From the NCBI RefSeq assembly GCF_036320965.1, contig NC_092228.1, forward strand, positions 20,052,503-20,116,502: a DNA stretch of 64,000 nucleotides, written 5' to 3'. Below, piece by piece: positions 11,260 to 23,400 of this stretch (within the stretch, counting starts at the first letter, position 1; each line of letters opens with the position of its first letter). Below the pieces are notes generated by a model. The model was not told where the DNA came from. It did no database searches and saw only the letters and a list, made by a program, of their open reading frames with translations. Source of the DNA: Panulirus ornatus. Taxonomy: Eukaryota; Arthropoda; Malacostraca; Decapoda; Palinuridae. Both the position numbers and the translations under genes were made by a program.

Positions 11260-11846
11260 CAGTAATGACAATCGCACGCAAGACCAGCAGACTTAAGAGA
11301 GGTTTCTTTGGAAATGGGTCGAATCCGTTCGTAGGCAAGGCTTGGGAGGGTGATCTATACCCCAGGGTAACACATTGGTCTGACACTCGACTTATCTCAT
11401 GATATTTATCTTCACCCCCACTGAAGCACGGCGCTACGACTCCATTATAGTCCGTACCGTCGCCAAGGGCCGTACCGTCTTAGTCAAGAGGTCAAGCATT
11501 GTACACCATCACCAACGTGGAATCGAGATCAGCAACAGACGCTGTCGGGGTACGCGCTCTGCCTCCTCCTCCTCCTCTGCTGACACTAATTTCAAACCAG
11601 TTTGCAAGACACTTTTAGAAATGAACCAGTCAGTGGCTACGCATCCGACGTGGAGCGTCCATAACGCTCAGCCTGACGTTCTCCCTAGTACAGTCGTGGA
11701 TGATTTGGCTTTGTCGTCCATGGACGCTTCGAAGGCCTTGAGGTGCCGGCAAGGTAGCGTTCGAACGTTAGCCGAAAAAAAAAGAAAAGACACATCGCCT
11801 CTAAATCAGACGATACTGTTTCCGCCCAGCCGCTTTATTACTTTCT

Positions 11847-11848
<2 letters not shown>
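11260..11848. other. No firm gene
   Basis: A frame open at 11399-11944 runs into the following TA tract and carries no recognisable domain. At 11,430-11,490 the words CGGCGCTACGACTCC and GCCGTACCGTC resemble units of the 21-bp satellite. Confidence 0.35.

Positions 11849-11928
<80 letters not shown>
11849..11928. repeat. (TA)n microsatellite
   Basis: A TA run of about 78 bases with no recognisable transposon end on either side. Confidence 0.95.
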
Positions 11929-11929
<1 letters not shown>

Positions 11930-12109
11930 GGTTATTGTATTTAAAGATTAGTTTTTAATCTTACGTGATGAGGTAAATAAAAGTTCAGACTAGAACCGTC
12001 AACATAGCCTAGGAAATGAAGATTATGTGGTTCGTCCACCCCCCAGCTGCTCTGTGGTGAGGCTATGGATAATAATGGTTCCCATCTGACCCCTTGCTGC
12101 ACCACCTAA

Positions 12110-12300
12110 GGTAATACAACCAACCATGGTGTTGCACCAGCCAAGCAAGGTACCGTACCAACAAAGGTATTGCACCAGCCAACGTACTGCTCCAAGTATC
12201 GGGCCAACCCAAATACTTGACCTACCAAGATACTAGGTCATGCAAAGTACTGGACTAACAATCGTACTAACACAGCACAAATACTGGACTAACACAGGTA
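12110..12300. repeat. Degenerate 17-bp monomers, left flank
   Basis: Diverged copies of ACCAACCAAGGTACTGG, with spacings close to 17 bases, lead into the 34-bp array. Confidence 0.65.
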
Positions 12301-14040
12301 TTGCACCAATCATAATGCAGTACCAACCATGGTATTGGACTAATCATAATGCAGTACCAACCATGGTATTGGACCAATCATAATGCAGTACCAACTATGG
12401 TATTGGACCAGTCATAATGCAGTACCAACCATGGTATTGGGCCAGTCATAATGCAGTACCAACCATGGTATTGGACCAGTCATAATGCAGTACCAACCAT
12501 GGTATTGGACTAATCATAATGCAGTACCAACCATGGTATTGCACCAATCATAATGCAGTACCAACTATGGTATTGGACCAGTCATAATGCAGTACCAACC
12601 ATGGTATTGGGCCAGTCATAATGCAGTACCAACTATGGTATTGGACCAGTCATAATGCAGTACCAACCATGGTATTGGACCAGTCATAATGCAGTACCAA
12701 CCATGGTATTGGACCAGTCATAATGCAGTACCAACCATGGTATTGGACCAGTCATAATGCAGTACCAACTATGGTATTGGACCAGTCATAATGCAGTACC
12801 AACCATGGTATTGGGCCAGTCATAATGCAGTACCAACCATGGTATTGGACCAGTCATAATGCAGTACCAACCATGGTATTGGACCAGTCATAATGCAGTA
12901 CCAACTATGGTATTGGACCAGTCATAATGCAGTACCAACCATGGTATTGGACCAGTCATAATGCAGTACCAACCATGGTATTGGGGGCCAAGTCATAATG
13001 CAGTACCAACCATGGTATTGACCAAGTCATAATGCTAGTACCAACCAGGGTATTGGACCAGTCATAAGGCAAGTACCAACCATGGTATTGGACCAGTCAT
13101 AACGCATACCAGACGCTACCAGAGACCAATCATAATGCAGTACCAACCATGGTATTGGACCAGATCATAATGCAAGTACCAACCATGGTACTTGGGACCA
13201 AGTCATAATGCAGTACCAACCATGGTATTAGACCAAGTCATAATGCAGTACCAACCCATGGTATTGGACCAGTCCGATAATGCAGTACCAACCATGGTAT
13301 TGGACCCAATCATAATGCAGAACCAACCATGGTATTGGACCAATCATAATGCAAGTACCAACCATGGTATTGGCCAGTCATAATGCAGTACCAACCATGT
13401 ATTGGACCAATCATAATGCAGGTACCAACCATGGTATTGGGACCAGTCATAATGCAGTACCACCATGGTATTGGACCAGTCATAATGCAGTACCAACCAT
13501 GGTATTGGACCCAATCATAATGCAGAACCAACCATGGTATTGGACCAGTCATAATGCAGTACCAACCATGGTATTGGACCAGTCATAATGCAGTACCAAC
13601 CATGGTATTGGACCAATCATAATGCAGAACCAACCATGGTATTGGACCAGTCATAATGCAGTACCAACCATGGTATTGGACCAGTCATAATGCAGTACCA
13701 ACCATGGTATTGGACCAGTCATAATGCAGTACCAACCATGGTATTGCACCAATCATAATGCAGAACCAACCATGGTATTGGACCAATCATAATGCAGAAC
13801 CAACCATGGTATTGGACCAGTCATAATGCAGTACCAACCATGGTATTGGACCAGTCATAATGCAGTACCAACCATGGTATTGGACCAGTCATAATGCAGT
13901 ACCAACCATGGTATTGGACCAGTCATAATGCAGTACCAACCATGGTATTGGGCCAGTCATAATGCAGTACCAACCATGGTATTGGACCAGTCATAATGCA
14001 GTACCAACCATGGTACTGGGCCAGTCATAATACAGTACAA
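12300..14040. repeat. 34-bp satellite made of two 17-mers
   Basis: About 50 tandem units. Each unit is ACCAACCATGGTATTGG (17 bases) followed by ACCAGTCATAATGCAGT (17 bases). Variants replace CAGTCATAA with CAATCATAA and GTACCAACC with GAACCAACC. Each unit holds the palindrome ACCATGGT. Units between about 12,960 and 13,480 carry many single-base insertions and deletions not seen elsewhere in the array. Frames open at 13,192-13,588 are artefacts. Confidence 0.95.
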
Positions 14041-14305
14041 ACCATGGTATAAGCCTAACCAAAGTACTGGACCAACCATGGTACGAAACCAACCAAGGTA
14101 CTGGACCAATCAAGGAATTGGACTAACCAAGTAACTGGACCAACCAAAGAACTGAACCAGCCAAGACACTAGACCAACCAAGGCATTGAACCAACTGAGG
14201 CACTGGACCAACCAAGGCTCTGGTCCGGCTAAAGTTACTGTACCAACCAAGGTACTGGATCAACCAATATTGGACCGGCCAAAGCACTGGACCAACCAAA
14301 TGATG
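14041..14305. repeat. Degenerate 17-bp monomers, right flank
   Basis: Units such as ACCAACCAAGGTACTGG, ACCAACCAAGGCATTGA and ACCGGCCAAAGCACTGG repeat with roughly 17-base spacing. This suggests the 34-mer arose by pairing two diverged 17-mers. Confidence 0.7.
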
Positions 14306-14410
14306 ATAATAATGATAATGACGATAGTAGTATGACGCTCGTGTCATCGACTTCAGCGAGCAAGGCAGCTGGCCACCCTCCCTACCTTACGTAACAACGC
14401 TATCACGTTC

Positions 14411-15655
14411 ACCCCTTGACCACAACGGTACGACCCTTGACCACAACAGTGCGACCCTTGACCACAACGGTACGACCCTTGACCACGACGGTACGACCCT
14501 TGACCACAACAGTGCGACCCTTGACCACAACGGTACGACCCTTGACCACAACGGTACGACCCTTGACAACGACGGTGCGACCCTTGACCACGACGGTACG
14601 ACCCTTGACCACAACGGTGCGACCCTTGACCACAACGGTGCGACCCTTGACCATGACGGTACGACCCTTGACCACAACGGTGCGACCCTTGACCACGACG
14701 GTACGACCCTTGACCACAACGGTACGACCCTTGACCACGACGGTACGACCCTTGCCACAACGGTACGACCCTTGACCACAACGGTACGACCCTTGACCAC
14801 AACAGTGCGACCCTTGACCACAACGGTACGACCCTTGACCACGACGGTACGACCCTTGACCACAACAGTGCGACCCTTGACCACAACGGTACGACCCTTG
14901 ACCACAACGGTACGACCCTTGACAACGACGGTGCGACCCTTGACCACGACGGTACGACCCTTGACCACAACGGTGCGACCCTTGACCACAACGGTGCGAC
15001 CCTTGACCATGACGGTACGACCCTTGACCACAACGGTGCGACCCTTGACCACGACGGTACGACCCTTGACCACAACGGTACGACCCTTGACCACGACGGT
15101 ACGACCCTTGCCACAACGGTACGACCCTTGACCACAACGGTACGACCCTTGACCACGACGGTACGACCCTTGACCACAACGGTACGACCCTTGACCACAA
15201 TGGTACGACCCTTGACCACGACGGTACGACCCTTGCCACAACGGTACGACCCTTGACCACAACGGTACGACCCTTGACCACGACGGTGCGACCCTTGACC
15301 ACGACGGTACGACCCTTGCCACAACGGTACGACCCTTGACCACAACGCTACGACCCTTGACCACGACGGTACGACCCTTGCCACAACGGTACGACCCTTG
15401 ACCACAATGGTACGACCCTTGACCACGACGGTGCGACCCTTGACCACGACGGTGCGACCCTTGACCACAACGGTACGACCCTTGACCACAACGGTACGAC
15501 CCTTGACCACAACGGTACGACCCTTGACCACGACGGTACGACCCTTGACCACAACGGTACGACCCTTGACCACAACGGTACGACCCTTGACCACAATGGT
15601 ACGACCCTTGACCACGACGGTGCGACCCTTGACCACGACGGTACGACCATTGAGT
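14411..15655. repeat. 21-bp satellite with a duplicated 356-bp block
   Basis: About 59 tandem copies of CGACCCTTGACCACAACGGTA (21 bases), with variants ACGACGGTA, ACAACAGTG, ACGACGGTG and ATGACGGTA. The order of variants over 17 units, including one 20-base unit (CTTGCCACAACGG), is repeated exactly with a 356-base offset (about 14,415-14,770 and 14,771-15,126). Because 21 is a multiple of three, frames stay open on both strands (up to 427 codons). These are not genes. Confidence 0.97.
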
Positions 15656-16060
15656 AAGGTGGCTTGGCCCTCAGGGTTGACCTTAGGGGCCGACCATCAT
15701 CCGTAAGGGGTTTATGGAACATACTGAATAAGAAATTTCGAGAGAAAATGGGCTATTGGAGAGAGAGAGACCATATCAAAGAAAACTGGTGTGATGAGGG
15801 GTGGGTATATCAAGGTGTTGGATCCCATACACATGGAAATATCAGACGTAAGGGATGTGATTATGCCCTTATTAGAAGTACGACTCAAACATGGATTTTA
15901 ACACGATATATGATGTAAAGACGACTTATAGATGTGTTTTGAAAAAGAATAGTTGACCTTTCTAATATTCAATAAGTTTACAGAATGTCTAGAATTAGAA
16001 TGTGATACTATTAATCTGTAATGCTGTTATATTAACAAAATGGATTAATGAAGTTAGACT
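15656..16060. other. No gene recognised
   Basis: Unique AT-rich sequence. An 84-codon frame at 15,664-15,918 has no recognisable domain. Confidence 0.4.
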
Positions 16061-16061
16061 T

Positions 16062-16062
16062 T

Positions 16063-16137
<75 letters not shown>
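16062..16137. repeat. (TA)n microsatellite
   Basis: TA run on the 5' side of a LINE-A 3' UTR fragment. Confidence 0.95.
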
Positions 16138-16140
<3 letters not shown>

Positions 16141-16280
16141 GTGTAGGTATGTATATTTGCGTGTGTGGACGTATGTATATACATGTGTATGGGGGGGGGT
16201 TGGGCCATTTCTTTCGTCTGTTTCCTTGCGCTACCTCGCAAACGTGGGAGACAGCGACAAAGTATAATAAAAAAAATAGA
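16138..16280 (+). mobile_element. LINE-A 3' UTR fragment
   Basis: Starts at GTGTAGGTATGTATATTTGCG and runs through GGTTGGGCCATTTCTTTCG, CTTGCGCTACCTCGCAAACG and GGGAGACAGCGACAAAGTAT. It has no coding part and lies between two (TA)n tracts, so it looks like an extremely 5'-truncated insertion. Confidence 0.85.
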
Positions 16281-16282
16281 AT

Positions 16283-16344
16283 ATAATAATATATATATAT
16301 ATATATATTATTATATATATATATATATTATATATATTCAAAAA

Positions 16345-16410
<66 letters not shown>

Positions 16411-16424
16411 TTTTTGAATTGAAT
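16283..16424. repeat. (TA)n with an inverted repeat at its heart
   Basis: After a first TA stretch, ATTCAAAAAAGATATAT (16,336 on) and ATATATCTTTTTTGAATT (ending 16,420) are complementary arms around about 50 bases of TA. The whole could extrude as a cruciform. Confidence 0.85.
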
Positions 16425-16479
16425 TTGAATTTAGACCTTAGCGTCAAGTTCAAGGGATCAGCCTACCCCAGAGCATGAG

Positions 16480-17085
16480 AAGTGAGTACAGCAGCACCCA
16501 CGTAGGAATTCCCCACCTACTCACAGCAACACTCAAGTGGAAACCCCCCATCCATGCACAACACCCAGGTGGGGACCCTCAACCACCTATAACAACACCC
16601 AGGTAGAGCCCCACCCACGTATAGGAACACCCGCCCACATACTGTAACATCTAGTTAAGAATACCCACCTGTGTACAGCAACACCCTAGTGGGGGAACCC
16701 TCACCCACCTACTGCAACACCCACTCGCCACGTACAGCAGTACAACAAGAGCCACGTAGACCCACCACCCACGCACACCAAGAGCCAGTTAGATCCATCG
16801 CCCACGTACAGTAAAAGCCAGATCGACCCGCCCCTTCGTACAGCAAGAGCCAGTTAGAGCCGCCACCCACGTACAGCGAGGGCCAGTTAGATCCATTTTT
16901 CATGTCAGAGCCACTTCCCACGTACAGCAATAGCCCATTAGATCCACTTCCCACGTACAGCAATAGCCCATTAGATCCACTTTCCACGTACAGCAAGAGC
17001 CCGTTAGATCTACTTCCCACGTACAGTAAGATCCAGTTAGATCCACCACCCACGTACAGAGAGCCAGGTGGGGACCCCCACTGAA
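16480..17085. repeat. Degenerate 33-bp minisatellite
   Basis: Units built on CCCACGTACAGCAAGAGCC plus AGTTAGATCCACC repeat about every 33 bases, most regularly at 16,790-17,060, and decay to looser 'CACCCAC..ACAGCAACACC' units on the left. The period is a multiple of three, which explains a 158-codon minus-strand frame of LLLYVGSGSNG repeats that I do not call a gene. Confidence 0.8.
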
Positions 17086-20040
17086 GTAGGAAGCGTGATG
17101 CCGAGTGTGAGGTAAGGGTAGGTAAGTAAGTAGGTGGGTGGGTGGGTGAGGGAGGCGGTTCAGTGACCCATGTCAGTAGAAGCAAGTTGTGGCAGCAGCC
17201 TTGGACCTCCAGGGAACACGACCCCCGTGAGGTAGTAAGCTCCTCTCACCACCCAGCTACTGGAATACGCCCCCTCCTGCCCTTGCTCCCCCCCCCCTGT
17301 CGTCCATTACCACAACTGAAGGCGTCACGATCATTGTCGAGCGTTGCCTGGTCCAGCAGGCAAGACGTGGAGGGTGTGCCGCGGCAGGAGGAGGTTTGGT
17401 CCCACACGCCCCGCCATATAAGCCACAGTACAGACCCAGCTTACTTTTTCCCATGTAAAAACGACTCTTAAAATATCGCTGAGTGCCACGGGTAGACTCG
17501 CCCGGGCGATATTAATGCCCCACACGCCCACCTCCTGCCCCTCGGCCACCCCTAGGCAAGATGGTTACAAGCAGTCTGATACACAAACAATATCGCACAC
17601 ACACCCGCTCCTTGTGAGCCTGCTGGGCGGACGTTGAACCTGCTCCCGCTGCCTGGCCAAGCTGGGGACTCAGTCACTCTAGTGGGTAATGCCTGCACGA
17701 GAGAGAGAGAGAAAGAGACAGAGAGTCAGTAAGGGGGAACTCAAGTTATGGATACAAAATAACTTGGCAAAGCTGAAGGTGTGTGTGTGTGTGTGATCAC
17801 CAGCTCAAAATGTCTCTTGTGGGACACTGGACACAACCTGAGCGTAGAGCATTGAGCGCACAAGGGATTCTAAAGCGCTATGAACGTGTTGAAGGCTTCC
17901 TTGTGGGATGTGTAATCGTCTGACCCACTCACTGCTACCTAGGAAGGCTGAACATATTTATTAATAGCTACAAGAAAGGAACAGAAATTCCGGTAGATCT
18001 TTTATGTTGATCATCGTAAGTAAAGACGTCCAGCATTCACTTGATATCTAAAGCTCTTCAAAAGAAAGGGCCCTTCGTAGCATTCAGAGAAAATAAGAGC
18101 CAGAAATAATATAGTTACATAAGTGAAGCGGTATTTAAATAGTCGATTTTAAGTATACATATTTTTTTTTCTTCGCCTGTGACTGCAGACCCGCACACAA
18201 CCAGCAATATTTTTCATGATATTTTAGAATACCACGGTCAGCACGATGATTTTAATCTTGACACAAACTTTACAAAGGCAATTGAATGCTAATAAGTGTC
18301 AGGAGGATAAGTGGAGGAGATAAAGTCGATTCACAACGTTTGTGGGTTTTAAACCTCTTTATGGACGATATAGGAAGATACGAAACCATTAGCGTCATTA
18401 TGGGTTTGGGATCATGATGACATCATCATGGAATATAGGCCACTCCATTGATTATATAACTGTATGTTATCCCAGCTAATAACTAGGTTAAGAAACAGAA
18501 ACTTTCCTCTTTTGAATAATTGTACATCTGCCCAATATGTCAGTGGAAGGTGATAATAAGATGATATTTGCCTTTGATTATCCATCCGACCGTAGCAGAA
18601 ATAAGGCTAGGATGATTGGAGTGGCGAGGGGGTAGTGTACCTCCATGAGAGGTGAGCCACATGCTAACCCGACGAAGAATAATACTAATGTGAGCACCTC
18701 CACCGGGCGGCCACAGGAGAGTTTGGTAGGTAAGGGGGGGAGGTGGTGGAGGAGGACAGCAAGAAAGGTGGGTGCGGCGGCAAGAGGGGGGCTTGTTGTG
18801 GAGTATCGGCGGCATAACCTCACGCCCAGCCCTGCGCCCTGCCTTGCATTCTCCTGGAGGTAGCAGTTTTTGTACAGCCTAGCACGGCGGCCAACCCGGC
18901 TTCTCGCAGCAACAAAACCTCACCATGGTTACAGTTTTGGTCCTCACATCGTATTGCAAGACCGATATTTTGTGATTTCATGAACACTGAGACTAATTCC
19001 TCGTATGGGTATGTTTGTATCATAGAACTGATTAGTTTTACAGTAATATTCAGCAAAGAAAATACTGCGTTTGCTTAATTTTAGAATTAAATTAGGAGGA
19101 TGCTTTCACCGTGTTACTTCTGCGCCACCCTGTGTGAAGGCTTCTAGGCCAGGCTGTATGTCTGCCATATCATGCAGTGGCTAACGAAAGCACCTCCCTA
19201 TTTTATCTCTCGTTTACGTAATGACTGTGTCAAGGTTTTCTATTAATTTCCATCAAAATCCGTTTGTTCTTATGAGTCAATAATGTTTCTTAAGGAGATA
19301 CATACAACGACAGTAATTAAGATATTGCACAAAACGTTAGGGAGTGCCGGCCATATGGCAACACCCACTAGGCCAAGCTAACGGGGAAGATCTTGCAAAA
19401 ACTAGCTATCCTGGCAGTCTGATTCGTGTTTTTCTAAATATTTTTTGACCCTCTATAATACAACCAAGTTTTGACATCCCTTAGGGTTAGTAACAAAATT
19501 TGCTTTCTGTTTTGACTTAGAAGTGCTTAGGCCTAAAGATATTTGAGCATTCGTGTCTGCCAGTGATCATATGGTGGGGTTGAGTTGAGCGCAAGAAGTG
19601 AGAATCAACTTCTGGACAAGCTTTTGCCGGTTGAAGAACGTCTGTGCTTTTTTAAGTACCTAATTTATATGCAAGGTCCGTACGTGCTGCTTTCGTTGGT
19701 CCCCCCTTCTATAGAAATCAGTTGGCTGGAAAATTTGTCATTATATAAATATTATGAAATAGGGGTGTGAAGAGGAATATATAGGGTGCTAATTAATTAT
19801 TCATGGGCACACGCAAGTTGATACCTACGACTTCTCATGCCCGCATTACGCTTTCCATGCTACAACGACGTATATAGCATGACGCGACACCCATAAATAC
19901 TTTCGCACTTTACAGTTGAACGATAAATCAAATACAAAACAATCATATAATATAACACGAAATACCCACCTTAGTACTGAGAAACATAAAGAACCGCCAA
20001 GATAATATTATTCGGTTTTGGATGGCGCACTCCTAGGATA
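17086..20040. other. Single-copy stretch, no gene recognised
   Basis: Contains short (GA)n near 17,700 and (GT)n near 17,780, a G-rich patch at 18,727-18,760, and otherwise unique AT-rich sequence. No frame over 100 codons has recognisable content and no transposon end was seen. Confidence 0.45.
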
Positions 20041-20420
20041 GAACCATCGACTCAGTCGTGGGGGCTGGAGGAGAGAAGCTGCGAAGAACACGGCGAAAAG
20101 GAGCACGAAGCTTGCGTAAGTTTCGTGCGTTTGTTCCTACAGTTCGTCATGTTGGTCATAACCATATGTCAAACGATCAATGAGAAAGTATATAGCATCG
20201 CTTGATCAGTGAATTGTGAATTTAGAAATGTGGCATTGGCCTAAAATGAGCATTTGAAAGTGGAATTGGGAATGTTTTGGGTTTGTCCGCCATCTTGGGC
20301 GTTTGAAGGAGCGGTGGCGGGCTGCGCGTCTTGCATGTCAAAAGGGCGGCGCCGACCCCCGCGACGAGTGCCACGCTGGGCATCTGCTGTAGGGTATCAT
20401 GCCCTTTGCTGTCGTCGGTA
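20041..20420 (+). promoter_or_regulatory. Candidate GC-rich promoter with YY1 site and splice donors
   Basis: An arthropod initiator-like TCAGTC (20,052-20,057) is followed by a donor GC|GTAAGT whose GT is at 20,116. About 170 bases later CCGCCATCTTGG (20,287-20,298) matches the YY1 site often found just downstream of transcription starts, inside GC-rich sequence (GGGCGGCGCC, CCCCCGCGACG), and another donor CG|GTAAGA has its GT at 20,418. Either could be a noncoding first exon, possibly of the BTB gene 33 kb downstream, whose coding exon has an upstream acceptor. The link is speculative. Confidence 0.3.
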
Positions 20421-23400
20421 AGACTACCCTGAAAATTAATCTGGACAAACTCTGTGATAAAGACTGTGGAAACTCTGGAAGTGTTATGCAATGGTTGGTG
20501 ACTTATTTTGGTATTTGTGGTGTTGAGCGTTCTCCCCTGGGTCATCTTGGCTCCCGTGTGGCCCATTAGATGCCCAGGGTGACTCATCCTAGTGACGACG
20601 TGGAGGATGACACTCACATAGTGTGCTCGGTAATGGCAGTTTTCCCGTAATATTAGTGGATCACAGTGATTGTTCCAACACCAACCTGGGGGAGACGAAG
20701 TGTTGATACATATATGTTAGCCACTGAAAGTGCCAGCCGTGCATCGTGTCAGTGTTGGCAACTATAAACTTTGGATTGTTCGATGAGAACTGAATAATTT
20801 ACGAAACTCATTTTGAATTGTTGACCGACGAAGTCCATTATATTTTGCTGGAATGATAGGGTTACCCTAAACTGATACTTATTTGAGTTTGTGCAAGAGT
20901 TGCATGTAAGACAAGTTTTTTTTTTCACAAACTGTTTTCTTTGTAGGGTTGTGGTTGTTGGCCTTTGGTTGTGCTTTGGCATAGGTTGCCAAGCCTGTTT
21001 AGGTAGGCTTGGTGGAAGTTTTTATGACTGTCGTTGGAAGGTGGCAATGTCAGTTGTCGGTGAGGAGTGAGTGAACACTTTTAACCCCAGAGATAAAAAT
21101 TGCATCCTAACCTTAAAGTCTGAAAATTTAGAAAGTTAATAATACTTACGTAAATGTTGAATTATGCATGAATTGTAAAGCTTTGTTATGGCTATTTAGC
21201 TATTACCTTCCGTTTTATTAGTAATGATGTACTGAAGGTTGGCGGGAGTGATATTGTATTTTGCTCTCGGACCTTCTGTCTCTTTAGACATATGGTAGTT
21301 TCAGTCATTTGCTAGATAATGAAAAATAGATCATTAGGATAGCTGAGCTGGGTAAAGTTGTTAGAATATATTCTGAGTTGGTCAAGCTTTGATGTAATTC
21401 ATTAAGTGATTCCTTGTGGATTCATCAGGGAAGATTGTTTACCCTGTCACGTCAGAAAGAATCATGTTTTACTTGAGGTTAATGTTCTGAATAATGTGAA
21501 ATTGGTTTGAACGTAATGGTACGTACTGCAGTTGATTTTATATCTTGTCATTTACCAGTTTTAAGTACCCTGTAGATCTGATGACGTGAAGACAGTTTCT
21601 TGTGAATATATAACGTACTGTAGAGTTGTGGAAAACTTGCTGGTGTGCTGAAAGATCACACATATGGTGTGCATTTTGGTAGTACTTTTGTGCTAATGAC
21701 AATAATTAGAGCTTGCAGTTTACCTTATACAATTTCAAACCTGTATGTAAACTTTGAAGTGCTGCAATCTTTATCTTATGATATTCATCCAGTGTTCAAG
21801 CCTCATTAAATGAACTTGATAAGAAGGTAAAAAAAATATTTCAAAAGTATTACTGAAAAGTTGATTTTTTTTTTTATTTATATAGTGTATTGTAAGAGGC
21901 TTATAGGTAGGTTAAAATTTCAAAAAGGCATTGTCATTCATGTTCTTTACTTTTTCATTGATTTGATTTCATGTGGTATCTAATGTTTTTAGTGTGCCAG
22001 CTGTCATTAGGTTTTGAATTCCCAGAAATTCAGTTTTTACCAAATGGAAGAAAAATATCAGTGCCTACTTGGCTTACGTGTATAGGTAAATTAGGATTGT
22101 TGCAGGTACTCTTAATCTTGTACTTGATGTTTGTCGGATTTCCCACCATTTTCTCATAACTTAGTATTTAGTTGCCTTTTGTCAGTGGAGTCAGATATGT
22201 GGGTAATGCATTTTGAAGAAAAGGTAACTGGCATTTATGATTTTTCACTTCTCTGCAGGGAATTGGTTTTCAGTCATACTAACATGAAATTTTGTTTCTT
22301 GCTTGTATTATCAGGTTACATTAGGCCTTTTTTTTTTTTTTTTCCAGATATTGGTATGATTTTTTTACTTGCTTTGATTACTTACAACATTTCGGGAGAG
22401 GTAGACATAGAATACCAGTCTTGTTTGAAAATCCCATTTGTCATTTTATGGCCATAGGCTTCAACTTTTGATAGTGTACATTTATGATAAAGTTGTTGAT
22501 ACTGACAGCACATGAAGCAGTGTTTTATGGCTGCTTAAAGGAATTGTAACATTGATTTGTGTTAAGGAATGAGATGGCCTTTATGCAAGTTACATTTTGA
22601 TTAAAATGGCAGCAGTTACTGTAGTATTGTAAATGCTTGTAGGCTTTGCTTTTTGATGACAGAAATATAGTTTTTACATTATATGTCTGCTGCTAGAATT
22701 GTAAATGTTTATGGTAATTCTTTTGATGTCATATGCATTGAACTTGATTTTTCACCACAAACCTAAACATCAAATTTGAGGTGTAAACTTAGTAACTTAG
22801 TTTTTTGGAACCAATTACTGCTTCTGACTTGAAGCATCATCATGATTCCTAACATAACACACATGTTGTAAGCTGTTTCAAAGAAAAAATATTGGTTTCA
22901 TAAAGTTGTATGGCTAACATAACGGTAGGTTCTTTCATGCCATGTTGTATTAACACTTAAATAATTATGTGGCCTGGCTTGTTTATACGATCACAAAAAA
23001 ATAGCAGTCATAGTATGGCATGGCAATATGATTTTTCTGTTCGCGAATTATTGGTTTCCTTGGCATAATTTTAGTCGTGAACTTTTCTTGACTTTTGAAA
23101 GTTTAGGACAGTTTGGCATCAAAATACAGACCAGATTTTGGGTATCACTACTGTTTTGTTTATCCAACAAAATTTTTATTAGGTTTGGTTTGCCTTAGAT
23201 TATATTTTGATGATTTTAATGTCTTCTGAACAGTTCAGACCATTTTTATCGCAAACCACTACTTTTTTTTTTATTTCCACCCAAAAGCAGTGGATGTTCA
23301 AAAAGGTGATTTTTCTCAGAAATTGCTTTGGCATCTCTGGTCCCTGCTAATATGAAAGGTCGGTTTTCAAAGTTAGAAATATAGTGTGCATTTCTTAATA

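Noticed and set aside
11300..11400. GGGTCGAATCC as a tRNA or tRNA-SINE B box
   Set aside because: No A box on either strand at tRNA spacing and no foldable acceptor stem.
14353..15722. Overlapping 100-427 codon frames on both strands (MVKGRTVVVKGRTVV and TTTVRPLTTTVRPL types)
   Set aside because: They are produced by the 21-bp satellite, whose period is a multiple of three and whose unit lacks stops in most frames. No start context, splice site or domain supports a gene.
16709..17185. 158-codon minus-strand frame of LLLYVGSGSNG repeats
   Set aside because: By-product of the 33-bp minisatellite; repeat units drift without codon-position bias that I can see.
20222..20617. 131-codon minus-strand frame with MADKPKTFPIP
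   Set aside because: The AAGATGGCGG start falls on the YY1 motif. There is no recognisable protein content, and the GC-rich patch alone explains the open frame.
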